The notes under the pieces were generated by a model. The model was given only the letters and a program-made list of their open reading frames with translations, did not search any database and was not told where the DNA came from. Positions 45,730 to 55,288 of a stretch of 64,000 bases of DNA are shown here, one piece after another (positions within the stretch are counted from its first letter, which is position 1; every line of letters begins with the position of its first letter). Location of the stretch: contig JAPTYO010000020.1 of assembly GCA_036873135.1 (NCBI GenBank), positions 2,162,081 to 2,226,080 of the forward strand, read 5' to 3'. Made by a program: the position numbers and the translations under genes. Source of the stretch: Clarkia xantiana subsp. parviflora. Lineage: Eukaryota > Streptophyta > Magnoliopsida > Myrtales > Onagraceae.

Positions 45730-45737
45730 TATAAATA
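45730..45737 (+). promoter_or_regulatory. LTR TATA box
   Basis: TATAAATA in a GCC-TATAAATA-CC context, 300 bp before the end of the LTR. It is the expected start signal for genomic RNA. The equivalent in the 3' LTR is at 54867-54874. Confidence 0.65.
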
Positions 45738-46037
45738 CCACACCTCCACTATTCATTTGATCATCTTGGCAAGTTGGATAATTTTGCTCTGACATCTCTC
45801 TAGCTTTATCTCTCTAAAACCGTACTGACTTAGGCATCGGAGAGGGTTCATCAGGCACCCCCCCCCCCCTCTGTGCCTGGTATTGCCCCTTCTGCAGGGC
45901 GAGAGGAGAAGAGAAGCTAAGGACGGAAGGACACGAGCTAGGACAGCGTAACCCGAAAGCATCAAATCCACAGCATCTCCAGTGAGGAACGAGATTTGAG
46001 TCGACCGCCCGTTGACCCTTAACTCGGAACCTAACAC

Positions 46038-46054
46038 TTGGCGCCGTCAGTGGG
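46038..46054 (+). other. Primer binding site, TTGGCGCCGTC type
   Basis: TTGGCGCCGTCAGTGGG lies one base after the 5' LTR. Sites of the form TGGCGCCGT are typical of plant Tat and Athila elements and are not the initiator tRNA-Met type. The exact priming tRNA cannot be assigned here. Confidence 0.75.
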
Positions 46055-46087
46055 CTTCGGACAGAAAGCCTGGCAATAACAAGAGCA

Positions 46088-46864
46088 ATGACGAACAGCA
46101 GGGTGTCTAGGCACCACCGCCCACCTGGGGGCAATAGGCGAGGGAGGCAGCCTATACCTCCAGGGAGGCAGCCTAACCCAGGGAAAATGCCAATGCAACC
46201 AGAACCTCAAGGAACCCCACAGCCTCCTCAACACAACCACCAGGAGGGAGGACCCTCACGCCCAGCTGGGGCTGAGTCCTCCACAGCATCAACCCCTTTG
46301 GCAAGGAGGCCACAAAGAGAGAGGGAGCAACAGGGAGTGCCATCACAGCACACAGCACCCCCTGAGGGATATTACTACGAGGCGCGACCCCAAGGATACC
46401 CGTATGGGATGCCGGCCCAAAGAAATGACAACCGCGCCCACACAACATACACAAGGCCGGCATACACCCAGGGGACAAACACAGAAGCTCATGAAGAGGA
46501 ACAGATCCCAACGGAAGAGCACCACTCGCACCCTCGAGCAGGGCAGCGAGAGGAGCAAAGAAGAAATTACCAGGAGCCACCCCGAGAGGGAAGGCAACAA
46601 TTCGTGCCTCCTAGGCAACAGCAGAACGCCAGGGCTTACACCCCACTGGGGGAGGACAGACAAGCAAGACCTCCAAGGAAGCAAGAATTCTATGAAGCAC
46701 CCCAGCAGGGACACCAAGGATACACCTACAGTCCGTATCAATACGGACAAGGGATCCCGGCAAGCCCTATCTATAACTACGGAGGCTATCAGAGAAATGA
46801 CACTCCGACACCGATATTGATCACTCTGGAAGATAGAGGCAATGATAACAAGGAAAATGAATGA
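46088..46864 (+). CDS. Gag N-terminal region, Pro/Gln/Arg-rich
   Basis: Starts at ATG 46088, 34 bp after the primer site, and runs 258 residues. It is low in hydrophobic residues and very rich in Pro, Gln, Gly and Arg, as expected for the disordered N-terminal part of Tat-type Gag. The frame ends at 46864, while the Gag core begins in another frame that overlaps from 46842, so either a frameshift mutation or programmed shifting separates them. Confidence 0.6.
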   Translation: MTNSRVSRHHRPPGGNRRGRQPIPPGRQPNPGKMPMQPEPQGTPQPPQHNHQEGGPSRPAGAESSTASTPLARRPQREREQQGVPSQHTAPPEGYYYEARPQGYPYGMPAQRNDNRAHTTYTRPAYTQGTNTEAHEEEQIPTEEHHSHPRAGQREEQRRNYQEPPREGRQQFVPPRQQQNARAYTPLGEDRQARPPRKQEFYEAPQQGHQGYTYSPYQYGQGIPASPIYNYGGYQRNDTPTPILITLEDRGNDNKENE

Positions 46865-47978
46865 GTCAAAGAAACACGGCTTGCACTGTCTAAGTGACAA
46901 AACGAACCACCCTTTCACGAGGGAATTGGAGATGAGCAAGGTGCCGGACTCCCTGCATACGGTCCAGATTGCAAAGTACAATGGCAAGGGAGACCCTTTG
47001 GAGCATATTCAACAGCATGAAGCCTCCCTATTTGGGAGAACTACTGATGAAAGATACAAGGCACTCCTATTTCTAAACACCCTATCAGGGGTGGCCTCAC
47101 ACTGGTTCTTCAGCCTACCCTATGAAAGCATCCACTCATGGGAGCAGCTAAAGGCGAAATTCCTTCAGAGATATCTAGGAGAAATGAAGCTCATCAAAGG
47201 AACAGGCTCCATTGATGACGTGAAGCAAGAAAATGATGAATCCTTGGCCAGTTACTACACTAGGTTTAACCAGAACATAGCAGACATCCAGGGCGACATC
47301 ACTGAGGGTGAGATAATACGAGCCTTCATTAGAAACCTAGGCCGCTTCGGGTCCACACTAGCATAAAAGATGGCCAAGAAACCAGCAAGCACCTTAGAGG
47401 AGCTAGCAGGAAGAGTAAAAACTCATATAGACCTGGAGAGGCACAGAGCAAGTAAGAAAGCCAAGATCCAAGCAGCTAAGGAAGACAATGCAAAGCCGAA
47501 CAAAGGAAAGCCACCTCAGGCACCTCAACACACAAGGCAGCAGGAATGGCGTCCGCCCCAGCAAAGATATCAAATGGGCGAACCACTGAAAGCTAGGGAA
47601 ATCAACGTCATCAAGTTCATCCCATTGAACGCCACTCCAGCTACTGTCCTCAGAGAGATGCGAAATCAGAAACTCTGGTCACCCCCTGCAAGGTGGAGAG
47701 CCCCAATGGTGGGGACACACAAGGATAGATGGTGTGATAACCATGAAGCATACGGGCATGACACGAACGAATGCTTCAGCCTAAAGCTAAGCATCAACAA
47801 TGTCATCCAAAGGGGAGAACTAAAGCAGTTCGTGGATCATGGGGGCAACAGCATACAGTTAGGGCCATCATACAGGGACAAAGGCAAGAGCAAAGGTAGA
47901 CTACAATCCTCCACCCAACAAGAGAGGAACCATAAACATGATACACAGAGGAGTGGCATCAGGTGGCCCAACTGCTAA
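46842..47978 (+). pseudogene. Gag core and CCHC-like region, one in-frame stop
   Basis: The frame carries a retrotransposon Gag core (KYNGKGDPLEHIQQHEAS, FLNTLSGVASHWFFSLP, SWEQLKAKFLQRYLG, SLASYYTRFNQN). A TAA at 47364-47366 interrupts it, and the same frame resumes at KMAKKPASTLEELAGRV. The zinc-knuckle-like motif RWCDNHEAYGHDTNEC is at about 47730-47777. Gag packages element RNA in particles. The stop and the frame change at 47938-47978 suggest that this copy does not make an intact polyprotein, unless recoding operates. Confidence 0.8.
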
Positions 47979-49332
47979 TGCAAGGGAGGTTTATGCATCA
48001 AAACTGAGTTCAGTGCCAAGGTGGAGGAAAAGGCCACGAGAAGGAGAGGAGATGAAGATTGAATTCTCGGAGAAGGACAAGAGCCACATTGTCTTCCCAC
48101 ATGACGATGCGTTAGTCATCATGATAGACATTGATAATTTTGATGTAAAGAGAATATTGGTGGATGGGGGCAGCTCAGCAGACCTCCTAAGCTTAAGGGT
48201 CCTAGAGGAGATAGGGAAAACAAAGGCAGACATCAAACCAGTCAACTTCCTTCTGGTTGGCTTCTCAGGAGCAACAAGTTACCCCCTGGGAATGATAACA
48301 CTGCCAGTGACCATGGGCCAAGGATGGACACAGCTGAAGGTGAACATTAACTTCTTGGTGGTTGAAAGCTTGGGAGCCTACAACGGGATCCTAGGAAGAA
48401 CAACCATAAATCCATACGAAATCGTGCCATCTACCGTACACCAGAAATTGAAGTACATAACTGAGAATGGAGTTGGAGAAGTCTTGGGCGACCAACGCAC
48501 TGCAAGGCAGTGCTACGTGAACTCCATGAGACGTGGATCACACAGGACAGACACAGTGGCAATGGTCATGGTAGGAACCGACCAGGACAACAAGAAGGTG
48601 GTGAGGAAGCAAAGGCAAAGAAAAATGAAGAACGGAGTTGCACTCCGCCTGAGCAGACAGTTTTTTCAAACAATGCCTAAGAAGAGACACATGAGCAAGG
48701 CTGTGAAGGTGACAGCCATACCTTGGCAGCCAGAAACCACAGAAGGGAAAAGAACAAGGGACTCCATCATAAGAGGTTTCCGTCACATCGATGATATCAA
48801 GCAAATGCCGCGGGAGCCAATATCAAGCTACTTCCAGAGATTCTCCAGTTATGGCGCCAATATGGACATCACAAGAGGAGAAGCCGTCAAAGCATTCATT
48901 CGAAACATGCATCCAAACTCATTTGAGGCTTATGGTGGGCTCTATGAGATGGTCATGACAAGTACGATGAGAGAGCTTAAAGAAAAGCTAGACAAGGCAT
49001 TCGTAAAGGAGATGGAGCAGCCGGAGGAAGTTCCGGAGAAAGAAGGAGAGACTGATACACTGCAAGGAGGTGTAAACTTCAAATTCACACCCCTTACAGT
49101 GAGCATAGAAGAACTTTTTCAGAAATACCTCAAGGAAGAGCTGCCCACATGCAGGGAGGAGGGCAAGGCCTTCCTAGGAAGAGATGCACAGGAATGGTGT
49201 GAGTACCATGGAACCTGGGGGCATCAAACCAACAACTGCATGGTGCTGAAGATAGAAGTGGAGGAAATGATTTATAATGGAGGCCTAAAGGAGTACGTGG
49301 CAATGGAAAAATTGACCACCCCATATCCTTAG
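47938..49332 (+). CDS. Aspartic protease region fused to a second gag-like module
   Basis: 464 uninterrupted residues. The first part is the protease region: ILVDGGSSADLLSLRVLEEI (73-92) carries the catalytic-type Asp (D76) in a DGGSSAD form, and GAYNGILGRTTIN is the usual downstream flap/LGR region. From about residue 280 it changes to Gag-like sequence: EPISSYFQRFSSYGANMDIT, AVKAFIRNM, and EWCEYHGTWGHQTNNC. These parallel SLASYYTRFNQN, IIRAFIRNL and RWCDNHEAYGHDTNEC of the first gag. A reverse transcriptase would be expected after the protease in an autonomous element and is absent. Confidence 0.75.
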   Translation: MIHRGVASGGPTANAREVYASKLSSVPRWRKRPREGEEMKIEFSEKDKSHIVFPHDDALVIMIDIDNFDVKRILVDGGSSADLLSLRVLEEIGKTKADIKPVNFLLVGFSGATSYPLGMITLPVTMGQGWTQLKVNINFLVVESLGAYNGILGRTTINPYEIVPSTVHQKLKYITENGVGEVLGDQRTARQCYVNSMRRGSHRTDTVAMVMVGTDQDNKKVVRKQRQRKMKNGVALRLSRQFFQTMPKKRHMSKAVKVTAIPWQPETTEGKRTRDSIIRGFRHIDDIKQMPREPISSYFQRFSSYGANMDITRGEAVKAFIRNMHPNSFEAYGGLYEMVMTSTMRELKEKLDKAFVKEMEQPEEVPEKEGETDTLQGGVNFKFTPLTVSIEELFQKYLKEELPTCREEGKAFLGRDAQEWCEYHGTWGHQTNNCMVLKIEVEEMIYNGGLKEYVAMEKLTTPYP

Positions 49333-49604
49333 TTTCATATTTAGCACTCTGCATGTTCAAGTTTTTTAAGTTTTCCAAAAAACAACTTTCGAGAAGGAGA
49401 ACTCACGAAGTTACTCCAACTCTACAACTATCTTTGATTTCCTCCAAAGGGTGTCCGGATCCCCCCAAGGCACCCCATGTGTACAAAGAACATGAATGCT
49501 CTTAAAGAGTAGGATTTCCTTCAAAGGTATTTTCCAATGAATGTGGTGATATAATCATGAAGTTATCCTTACACAGATATGACTTCAAGTCAACAACAGA
49601 TTCA

Positions 49605-50165
49605 ACGCCCCCAAGAGCGTATCTTGAGAGTAGTTCTTATACTACGACCTTCGACGCCCCCAAGAGCGTATCTTGAGAGTAGTTTTTATACTACGACCTT
49701 CGACGCCCCCAAGAGCGTATCTTGAGAGTAGTGTTCATACTACGACCTTCAACGCCCCCAAGAGCGTATCTTGAGAGTAGTCTAAACACTACGACCTTCG
49801 ACGCACCAAGAGCGTATCTTGAGAGTGGTTTCCAAAAACTACGAATTTCGACGCCCCCAGGAGCGTATCTTGAGAGTAGTGTTCATACTACGACCTTCGA
49901 CGCCCCCAAGAGCGTATCTTGAGAGTAGTTATTATACTACGACCTTCGACGCACCAAGAGCGTATCTTGATAGTGGTTTCCAAAAACTACGAATTTCGAC
50001 GCCCCCAGGAGCGTATCTTGAGGTAGATTTGCAACCTACCAGATTCGACGCCACCAAGAGCGTATCTTGAGGTAGAAAAAACACTACCAGATTCGACGCC
50101 CCCAAGAGCGTATCTTGAGGTAGATTTCAAACTACCAGCTTCGACGCCAACCAGGAGCGTATCTT
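49605..50165. repeat. 49-bp tandem array, about 12 units
   Basis: The core GAGCGTATCTT occurs at about 49615, 49664, 49713, 49762, 49810, 49861, 49910, 49959, 50009, 50058, 50106 and 50155, a period of 48-51 bp. Most units contain GAGAGTAGT, a variable spacer, then ACTACGA, so each unit has a small GTAGT/ACTAC inverted repeat. The last three or four units are a variant (GAGGTAGA...CTACCAG). Open frames through the array are artefacts. Positions 49333-49604 hold nothing recognised. Confidence 0.92.
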
Positions 50166-50475
50166 TGGTCTAACTTGTGCCCTCCGGTAGCCTATCCTGT
50201 GAAACGTTAAGCGCCCTCCGAGAGCCAGTCTCGTGAACAGATTTCGACGCCAACCAGGAGCGTATCTTTGGTCTAACTTGTGCCCTCCGGGAGCCTATCC
50301 TGTGAAACGTTAAGTGCCCTCCGAGAGCCAGTCTCGTGAACAGATTTTGACGCAAACCAGGAGCGTATCTTTGGTCTAACCTGTGCCCTCCGGGAGCCTA
50401 TCCTGCGAAACGTTAAGTGCCCTCCGAGAGCCAGTCTCGTGAACAGATTTCGACGCCCACCAAGAGCGTATCTTT
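50166..50475. repeat. 103-bp tandem array, three units
   Basis: After the last 49-bp unit, a longer unit ('ggtctaacttgtgccctccgg'... 'gtctcgtgaacagatttcga') repeats with period 103 bp (GAGCGTATCTT at 50155, 50258, 50361 and 50464). It keeps the GAGCGTATCTT core, so it grew from the first array by gaining about 54 bp. Divergence between units is low. Positions 50476-50867 are unrecognised. Confidence 0.9.
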
Positions 50476-50867
50476 GGTCTAACAATACCATACATACCAT
50501 GCAAAGGGTATCAGAAGATAGCTTTACACCATACTGAGAAGGATCCCATGAGATAGTAATTTCAAAGTAAAGTGCTATGAAGAACACATAATGTTTTTTC
50601 TTGAATGAAATAACAGGTATGGCATGAAGGAAAACACGAAAGAAGGATAAGTAAAGGAAACACACCAAGAGAAGAGTCCATAATCAAAGGAGTACATACA
50701 AAAGCATATGAAGTACTAATATAAAGGCAAGTGAACCACACAGCCAACGACAAAATACGACAAAGGAAAGCAACACAAAACCCCACAACAATCTCAAAAG
50801 ATACTCAACCCATCAAAGGGGAGAAAGAGTATGGTTATATATACAAAGATAGCAAGATGTAGAAACA

Positions 50868-53441
50868 TCAATCAGAGCCTTCGGGAGAGTCACCCTGACC
50901 CCCTGAGACTGAACCACCGGCAGAGATGGAGGAAGAGGAGGAGTCTGAAGTATCGATATCCACAGGTGTAGCATCCACCTGTGTAGGGGCAGGCTCGTCT
51001 GCAACAGCAGCCTGACCCCTAAGGACAGCCATGTAGCCAGTAGCGTATGGCCCGAAGTCACCAAGATCGCCAACTGGAAACTGAGGATCAATGCGGAAAA
51101 TATGATCAACCAGATACTCACCAAACTGGTTCATCTCCTGAGTGAGCCGCACGCTATAGTCAGCAGTGAAGGCAGAAGAAGCCTTGTACTCAGACACTGC
51201 GACAGTCCTCTCCTCTGCCCGACACCTAGCCTCCAACTTCCGCAACTCCTCAGAATGGAGTGAAGCCGCGACCTCAGCCTCCCGGCGCAAGCTACCTACG
51301 GTAGTCTCAAGTAAGGACACTTGGTCCCTGAGCTCCTGCATCTTCAGATCTGATAGGCGCGCCTTCTCAGCAGCAGTGGCGAGCTCCGCCTTTAGGGAGA
51401 CCTGGCTGTCCTCTAGAGTCTTCTTCTCGTCAGATAGCTCGAGAACGAGGGATGACATGTTCACCATGTCAGACATACCCTGAAAATTCAAACAAGAGAT
51501 GAGTAGCCGAAAAACCAACCACATAAAAGTATAAAGAAGAAAGCAAGGAACAACTCACAGGTGCATAACGAGAGAGTACACCCTGAACGAAGCGCCGAGT
51601 CTCCCCAGGAGACTTAGGCTGAGCAGCACGATCGCCAGGAGGGATGGCACCGCGAAGTACACGGATGCCAACCTCAGGAGTCCGCAAAGAGGAGCCGCTA
51701 TCAAGGTGGAACTCCTTCAAACCAGCGAAGGGAGTCCACTCAGACCCAACGACATCCTCGTCAGTAAGACGTCCGAAGTCCTTCCGACTCAAAGCCGGAG
51801 GCCCACCTATACAAACGAAGCAAGTCAAAGGAAAATATAAACATAAAAGCATCAGTGATAAGGTAGGGATCGAACCTGATGACCGTGCCCTCGGCTGGGG
51901 GGCAGGGGAACCACCACCAACAGGTCGCTTCCCTTTATCAGTATGGGAAGGCGCCTCTTCGACCACCATCTCTTTATCGCGAGACAGGGTCGGGGGACGA
52001 GCAACATGCGAAGGAGGATCCGCAGCTTTCTTCCTCTTGACAGCCGAGGCCCCGACCTCAGAGTCAGATCTCCGCGACTTGGACTTAGAAGGTCCAGAGT
52101 CTTTGCCTACGGAGACAACCCTCTCGGTCACCAAGGGAGAGCGCCCTAGCAATGTAAGAAAAACAAGATAAGGAAAACACAAGTATACCATAAAGAAGCA
52201 AACAGGAGGAAGTATACCAGAGGCCCCAGCCTTCTTCCCAAGCATGGGGGACTTCTTCAGAGTAGAGCCAGATGGAGCCTTCCTCTTGGTCAGATCGACC
52301 GGCGCTGCCTGCATGTTATAGGTTTTTCCGTGAAACCAACCTACAAAGGAAAAGCAGAAAGTAAATAAAGATGAGAAGACTAAGTAACATACCGAACCCC
52401 CGGAGTCAGGAGTCAAACTGATCCCTGCCTCATAAAGATCCGTCTCTGTCACTAAGGACACAGGGCAGTACGATCGGGTCCTGTTGCTCTCATAAATCAT
52501 CTTCATAGTCTCTAAATCAACAGGTGAAAACTCCCCGAAGGCAGGCCAACCATCCGACCGATCCTCATTCAAGACCGACCAAGTGACATATCGATCCGTG
52601 ATGAAGAAATAGTGCTTGGCCCAGTGACTTGCCGAGTTGTCACTCCGGGCCACGAAGCGAAGAGAGGTATCCCACTCGACCCCACTCAACCCAAAATCAG
52701 CAAATCGGGAATCCTTGAGGGACGGATGGCGAGTAACAAAACTCGCAAAGCCCACTTTCCTCTGATATTGGAACCGGTAGAAGCATCAGAACAGAACCAG
52801 CGAGTACTTCCAGGAGTACCAGTGGCACAACACCCGGAAGCCCACCCAGACGCGGAGGGCACTGGGAGCAAGGTTCACAGGAGAAATCCTGAAGAACCTA
52901 CTCAACTCTACGAGATCATCGCAGTAAGGCAACCTCAACCCAAATCGAATCTGGGAGGCGTAAACGACGACCTTCCCCCTAGGGGGCTCTGTCACCGTCG
53001 CGCGGGCATTCCCCAAGGAGGGGAGGAAAGGATATAAAGGCTCATCTAAGGGACAGATATCACCTAAGGTAACGTGCTCATTGTAATTAGACCTAGTCAG
53101 GTGGTTCTCCGACAGAGCAGCGAGACCTAAGTCAAAGGTAGCAGGAAATCCCAAAGTTCGAATCAAGTCCCGACTAACACCCCAGCTCAGACCGCAACGC
53201 TAAGCTAATGATAGGAAAGGAAGTAATGCGACGAAAAGAAGAGAAAAGGAACTCACTCATCCTTCGGAGGATGTAACGCCTCTGTAGAGTCTGTGTGCGG
53301 GGACACCACCAGGAATACAGTACCTGCCACGACATGACAAATGTCAAAACAAGAAAATTTCCGAAAAACCGGGAGTACCCCGGCACTCGGCCAACGACAA
53401 CAACCAAAGATTCGAAAACACCCAACAAAGATAACAAGCAT
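50868..53441 (-). CDS. Antisense accessory gene with Transposase_28-like region, spliced
   Basis: Minus-strand exons inferred by frame and GT/AG signals: 53441 (candidate ATG) to 53257, 53173-52398, 52340-52218, 52145-51876, 51806-51559, 51479-50868. Phases agree at every junction. The second exon has FGLRLPYCDDLVELSRFF and LAPSALRVWVGFRVLC, resembling the plant 'putative gypsy type transposon' family (PF04195, from memory). The fourth exon has basic clusters (KSKSRRSD, KRKK). The last has a heptad-rich coiled coil (about 51440-51180) and an acidic Ser-rich tail. One in-frame TGA (52786-52788) interrupts exon 2, so this copy may be defective. Function is unknown; in related elements such as Grande an antisense gene encodes a nuclear protein. 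The start codon is uncertain. Confidence 0.75.
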
Positions 53442-53499
53442 GAGCCAAGTACACCACGACAACCAAATCGAACAATTTTGTCCGAACCTAAAGTCGGTT

Positions 53500-54519
53500 T
53501 TCGGGCAAAATTACCATTACGCCCTCCAAACGGAAATCAACACACAAATGGCGACTCGACATCAAATTCAAAATGAGGATAGTTTAATCGGACAAAAAAC
53601 TATCCCCGGACGACCGGCCAAAGTTTTTCCTCAAATCCACGGCTATCTACGGCTATTCACGGCAATTCCACATTCAATCAAGTATCGGCAATCAAGTATC
53701 AACAATTCAAAAATCAACATTTTGCACGACAACGGAAAGGAAAAGAGTGGACCTTCGGAAAACCCGACCCGATGTGATAAACGGGTCAGGAATTCGAATT
53801 TTGACGTTGCCGGAAATCAGCCCCTCGCCGAGAATGGTCCGCCGCCGTCGCCGGAGCAGAGCCCAGTCGTCCCACCTTCGTCGCGTCCCGGTGATGGCTG
53901 GTCGGAGCCGCCGTGCCCCGTCGGTCGTCAGTCCAGCGCCGTCGTCGTCGCCGTGCCCCGTCGATCATCAGCCCAGCTCCGCCGTCGTCCCGGTCTGGTA
54001 GCCCGTCCCGCCTCCGCGTCGCTGCTGGCCGATGTCCGCCTGAGGTCGCGTCGTCACCTCCGGCTGGGTTTCCTCCCAACGCCGTCCCGATCAAGCTGTT
54101 GGTCGGAATTTCTGGCCTCTCACCGGAAATTTCGGCCGGCCTCCTCCTTGGGTGTGCTCCAAATTCTTTCTTGCTCTCCAAGGGTGAGAAAAGAGGGAAA
54201 AGGATGGCTATGGTGACTAACTAAGGTATTTTCTTAACTCTCCTATATATTTGAAAGATGGTAGGGTTTTTTAAAGAGTTTTAATCACCACCCCCCATTT
54301 ATTTTTAAGTGAGATCTAAGGGTTAAAGAAAAACCATCACCTTTACCCCCCTTAGACTATGATTAAGTATATCTCCATACTTAGAAAAACCATCAAGTTA
54401 GGCTTATTCTTGAGCATCCCATACTTAGAAAAAAAATTTAGGCCAAAATTTAATTTTTCTCCACTTAGGCAAAATCCCGGCATGAAATTGAAGCATAAGT
54501 CACTTATTTGTATTCGTAG
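53500..54519. other. GC-rich leader of the antisense gene and AT-rich 3' end
   Basis: Positions 53780-54190 are GC-rich with 'cgccgtcgtcgccg' words, typical of a 5' leader of a plant transcript but here antisense to the element. Frames open on both strands are by-products of composition. On the minus strand AAATATATAGG at 54243-54253 is a possible TATA box for the antisense transcript. No purine tract was recognised before the 3' LTR. Confidence 0.4.
54243..54253 (-). promoter_or_regulatory. Possible TATA box of the antisense accessory gene
   Basis: AAATATATAGG on the minus strand lies just upstream of the GC-rich leader. Distance to the candidate ATG (53441) is about 800 bp, so a long or spliced leader would be needed. 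Suggestive only. Confidence 0.35.
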
Positions 54520-55177
54520 TGATGGATATACGCCCAATTTGAACCCGTTGACTTCCGAATCGTTGTATTTTTATCATCCCATTAATGATTGTAAATCGAA
54601 ACTTCAACCCGATCTCCCCTAGGGGGGATAGGGTTGGCCAACCCTATCCCCCCCTAGGAGGGGTTGGGTGGCCTCACCCAACCCCTACCCTTGGGGGTCG
54701 GATTTCCCTTCCCCCCAAGGGCCCCGACACCATTCTTGGACTCCCATACTCGGTTTATTCCGCCAACCTTCTCCGTATCCTAAGGTCTTAATTATGTGCT
54801 TAAAGGTTAATTAACTGTGTTTAAAGGTTAACGATGTCATTAAGCCACCTTAATGACACCGTTGCCTATAAATACCACACCTCCACTATTCATTTGATCA
54901 TCTTGGTAAGTTGGATAATTTTGCTCTGACATCTCTCTAGCTTTATCTCTCTAAAACCGTACTGACTTAGGCATCGGAGAGGGTTCATCAGGCACCACCC
55001 CCCCCCCCCCTCTGTGCCTGGTATTGCCCCTTCTGCAGGGCGAGAGGAGAAGAGAAGCTAAGGACGGAAGGACACGAGCTAGGACAGCGTAACCCGAAAG
55101 CATCGAATCCACATCATCTCCAGTGAGGAACGAGATTTGAGTCGACCGCCCGTTGACCCTTAACTCGGAACCTAACA
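54520..55177 (+). repeat. 3' LTR of the gypsy element
   Basis: 658 bp, TGATGG to CTAACA. It carries the same three stem-loops (54618-54721) and TATA box (54867-54874) as the 5' LTR. Only four substitutions and the C-run length distinguish the two. Confidence 0.92.
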
Positions 55178-55288
55178 AAGGCCATAAAGATTCATAGACC
55201 TTATATCTTAATTAATCTTGAAATTATAAAAATTGCCGTATATTAATTTTTTTTCGAATTTAATATTATTTACTCGCTACTATAAAAC

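Larger units (their letters stand above)
45383..46036 (+). repeat. 5' LTR of the gypsy element
   Basis: 654 bp from TGATGG to CTAACA. Compared by eye with the 3' LTR it shows four substitutions (near 45623, 45770, 45964 and 45972) and a different length of the C run near 45858. A TATA box (TATAAATA, 45730-45737) would start transcription about 30 bp downstream. The upstream part holds three stem-loops. Confidence 0.92.
45383..55177 (+). mobile_element. Ty3/gypsy (Tat-type) non-autonomous retrotransposon with antisense gene
   Basis: 9.8 kb with LTRs 45383-46036 and 54520-55177. Flanks are AAGAC (45378-45382) and AAGGC (55178-55182), a 5-bp duplication with one mismatch. Order: LTR, primer site, gag, protease region, second gag-like module, 49-bp array, 103-bp array, spliced antisense gene, GC-rich leader, LTR. 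No reverse transcriptase, RNase H or integrase was recognised between 49333 and 54519. Tat assignment rests on the primer site type, the protease/gag style, 3' tandem repeats and the antisense accessory gene, all known features of that lineage. Confidence 0.85.

Noticed and set aside
46343..46987. 214-residue minus-strand open frame opposite gag
   Set aside because: Shadow of the gag reading frames; leucine/serine-rich composition follows from antisense of Gln/Pro/Arg codons.
49615..50475. Regularly spaced repeats resembling a CRISPR array
   Set aside because: The repeats are contiguous 49- and 103-bp tandem units inside a plant retrotransposon, with no unique spacers and no cas genes.
53341..54216. 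291-residue plus-strand open frame near the gypsy 3' LTR
   Set aside because: It spans the GC-rich leader of the antisense gene and part of its first exon, has no recognisable domain, and its Arg/Ser/Pro-rich content follows base composition.
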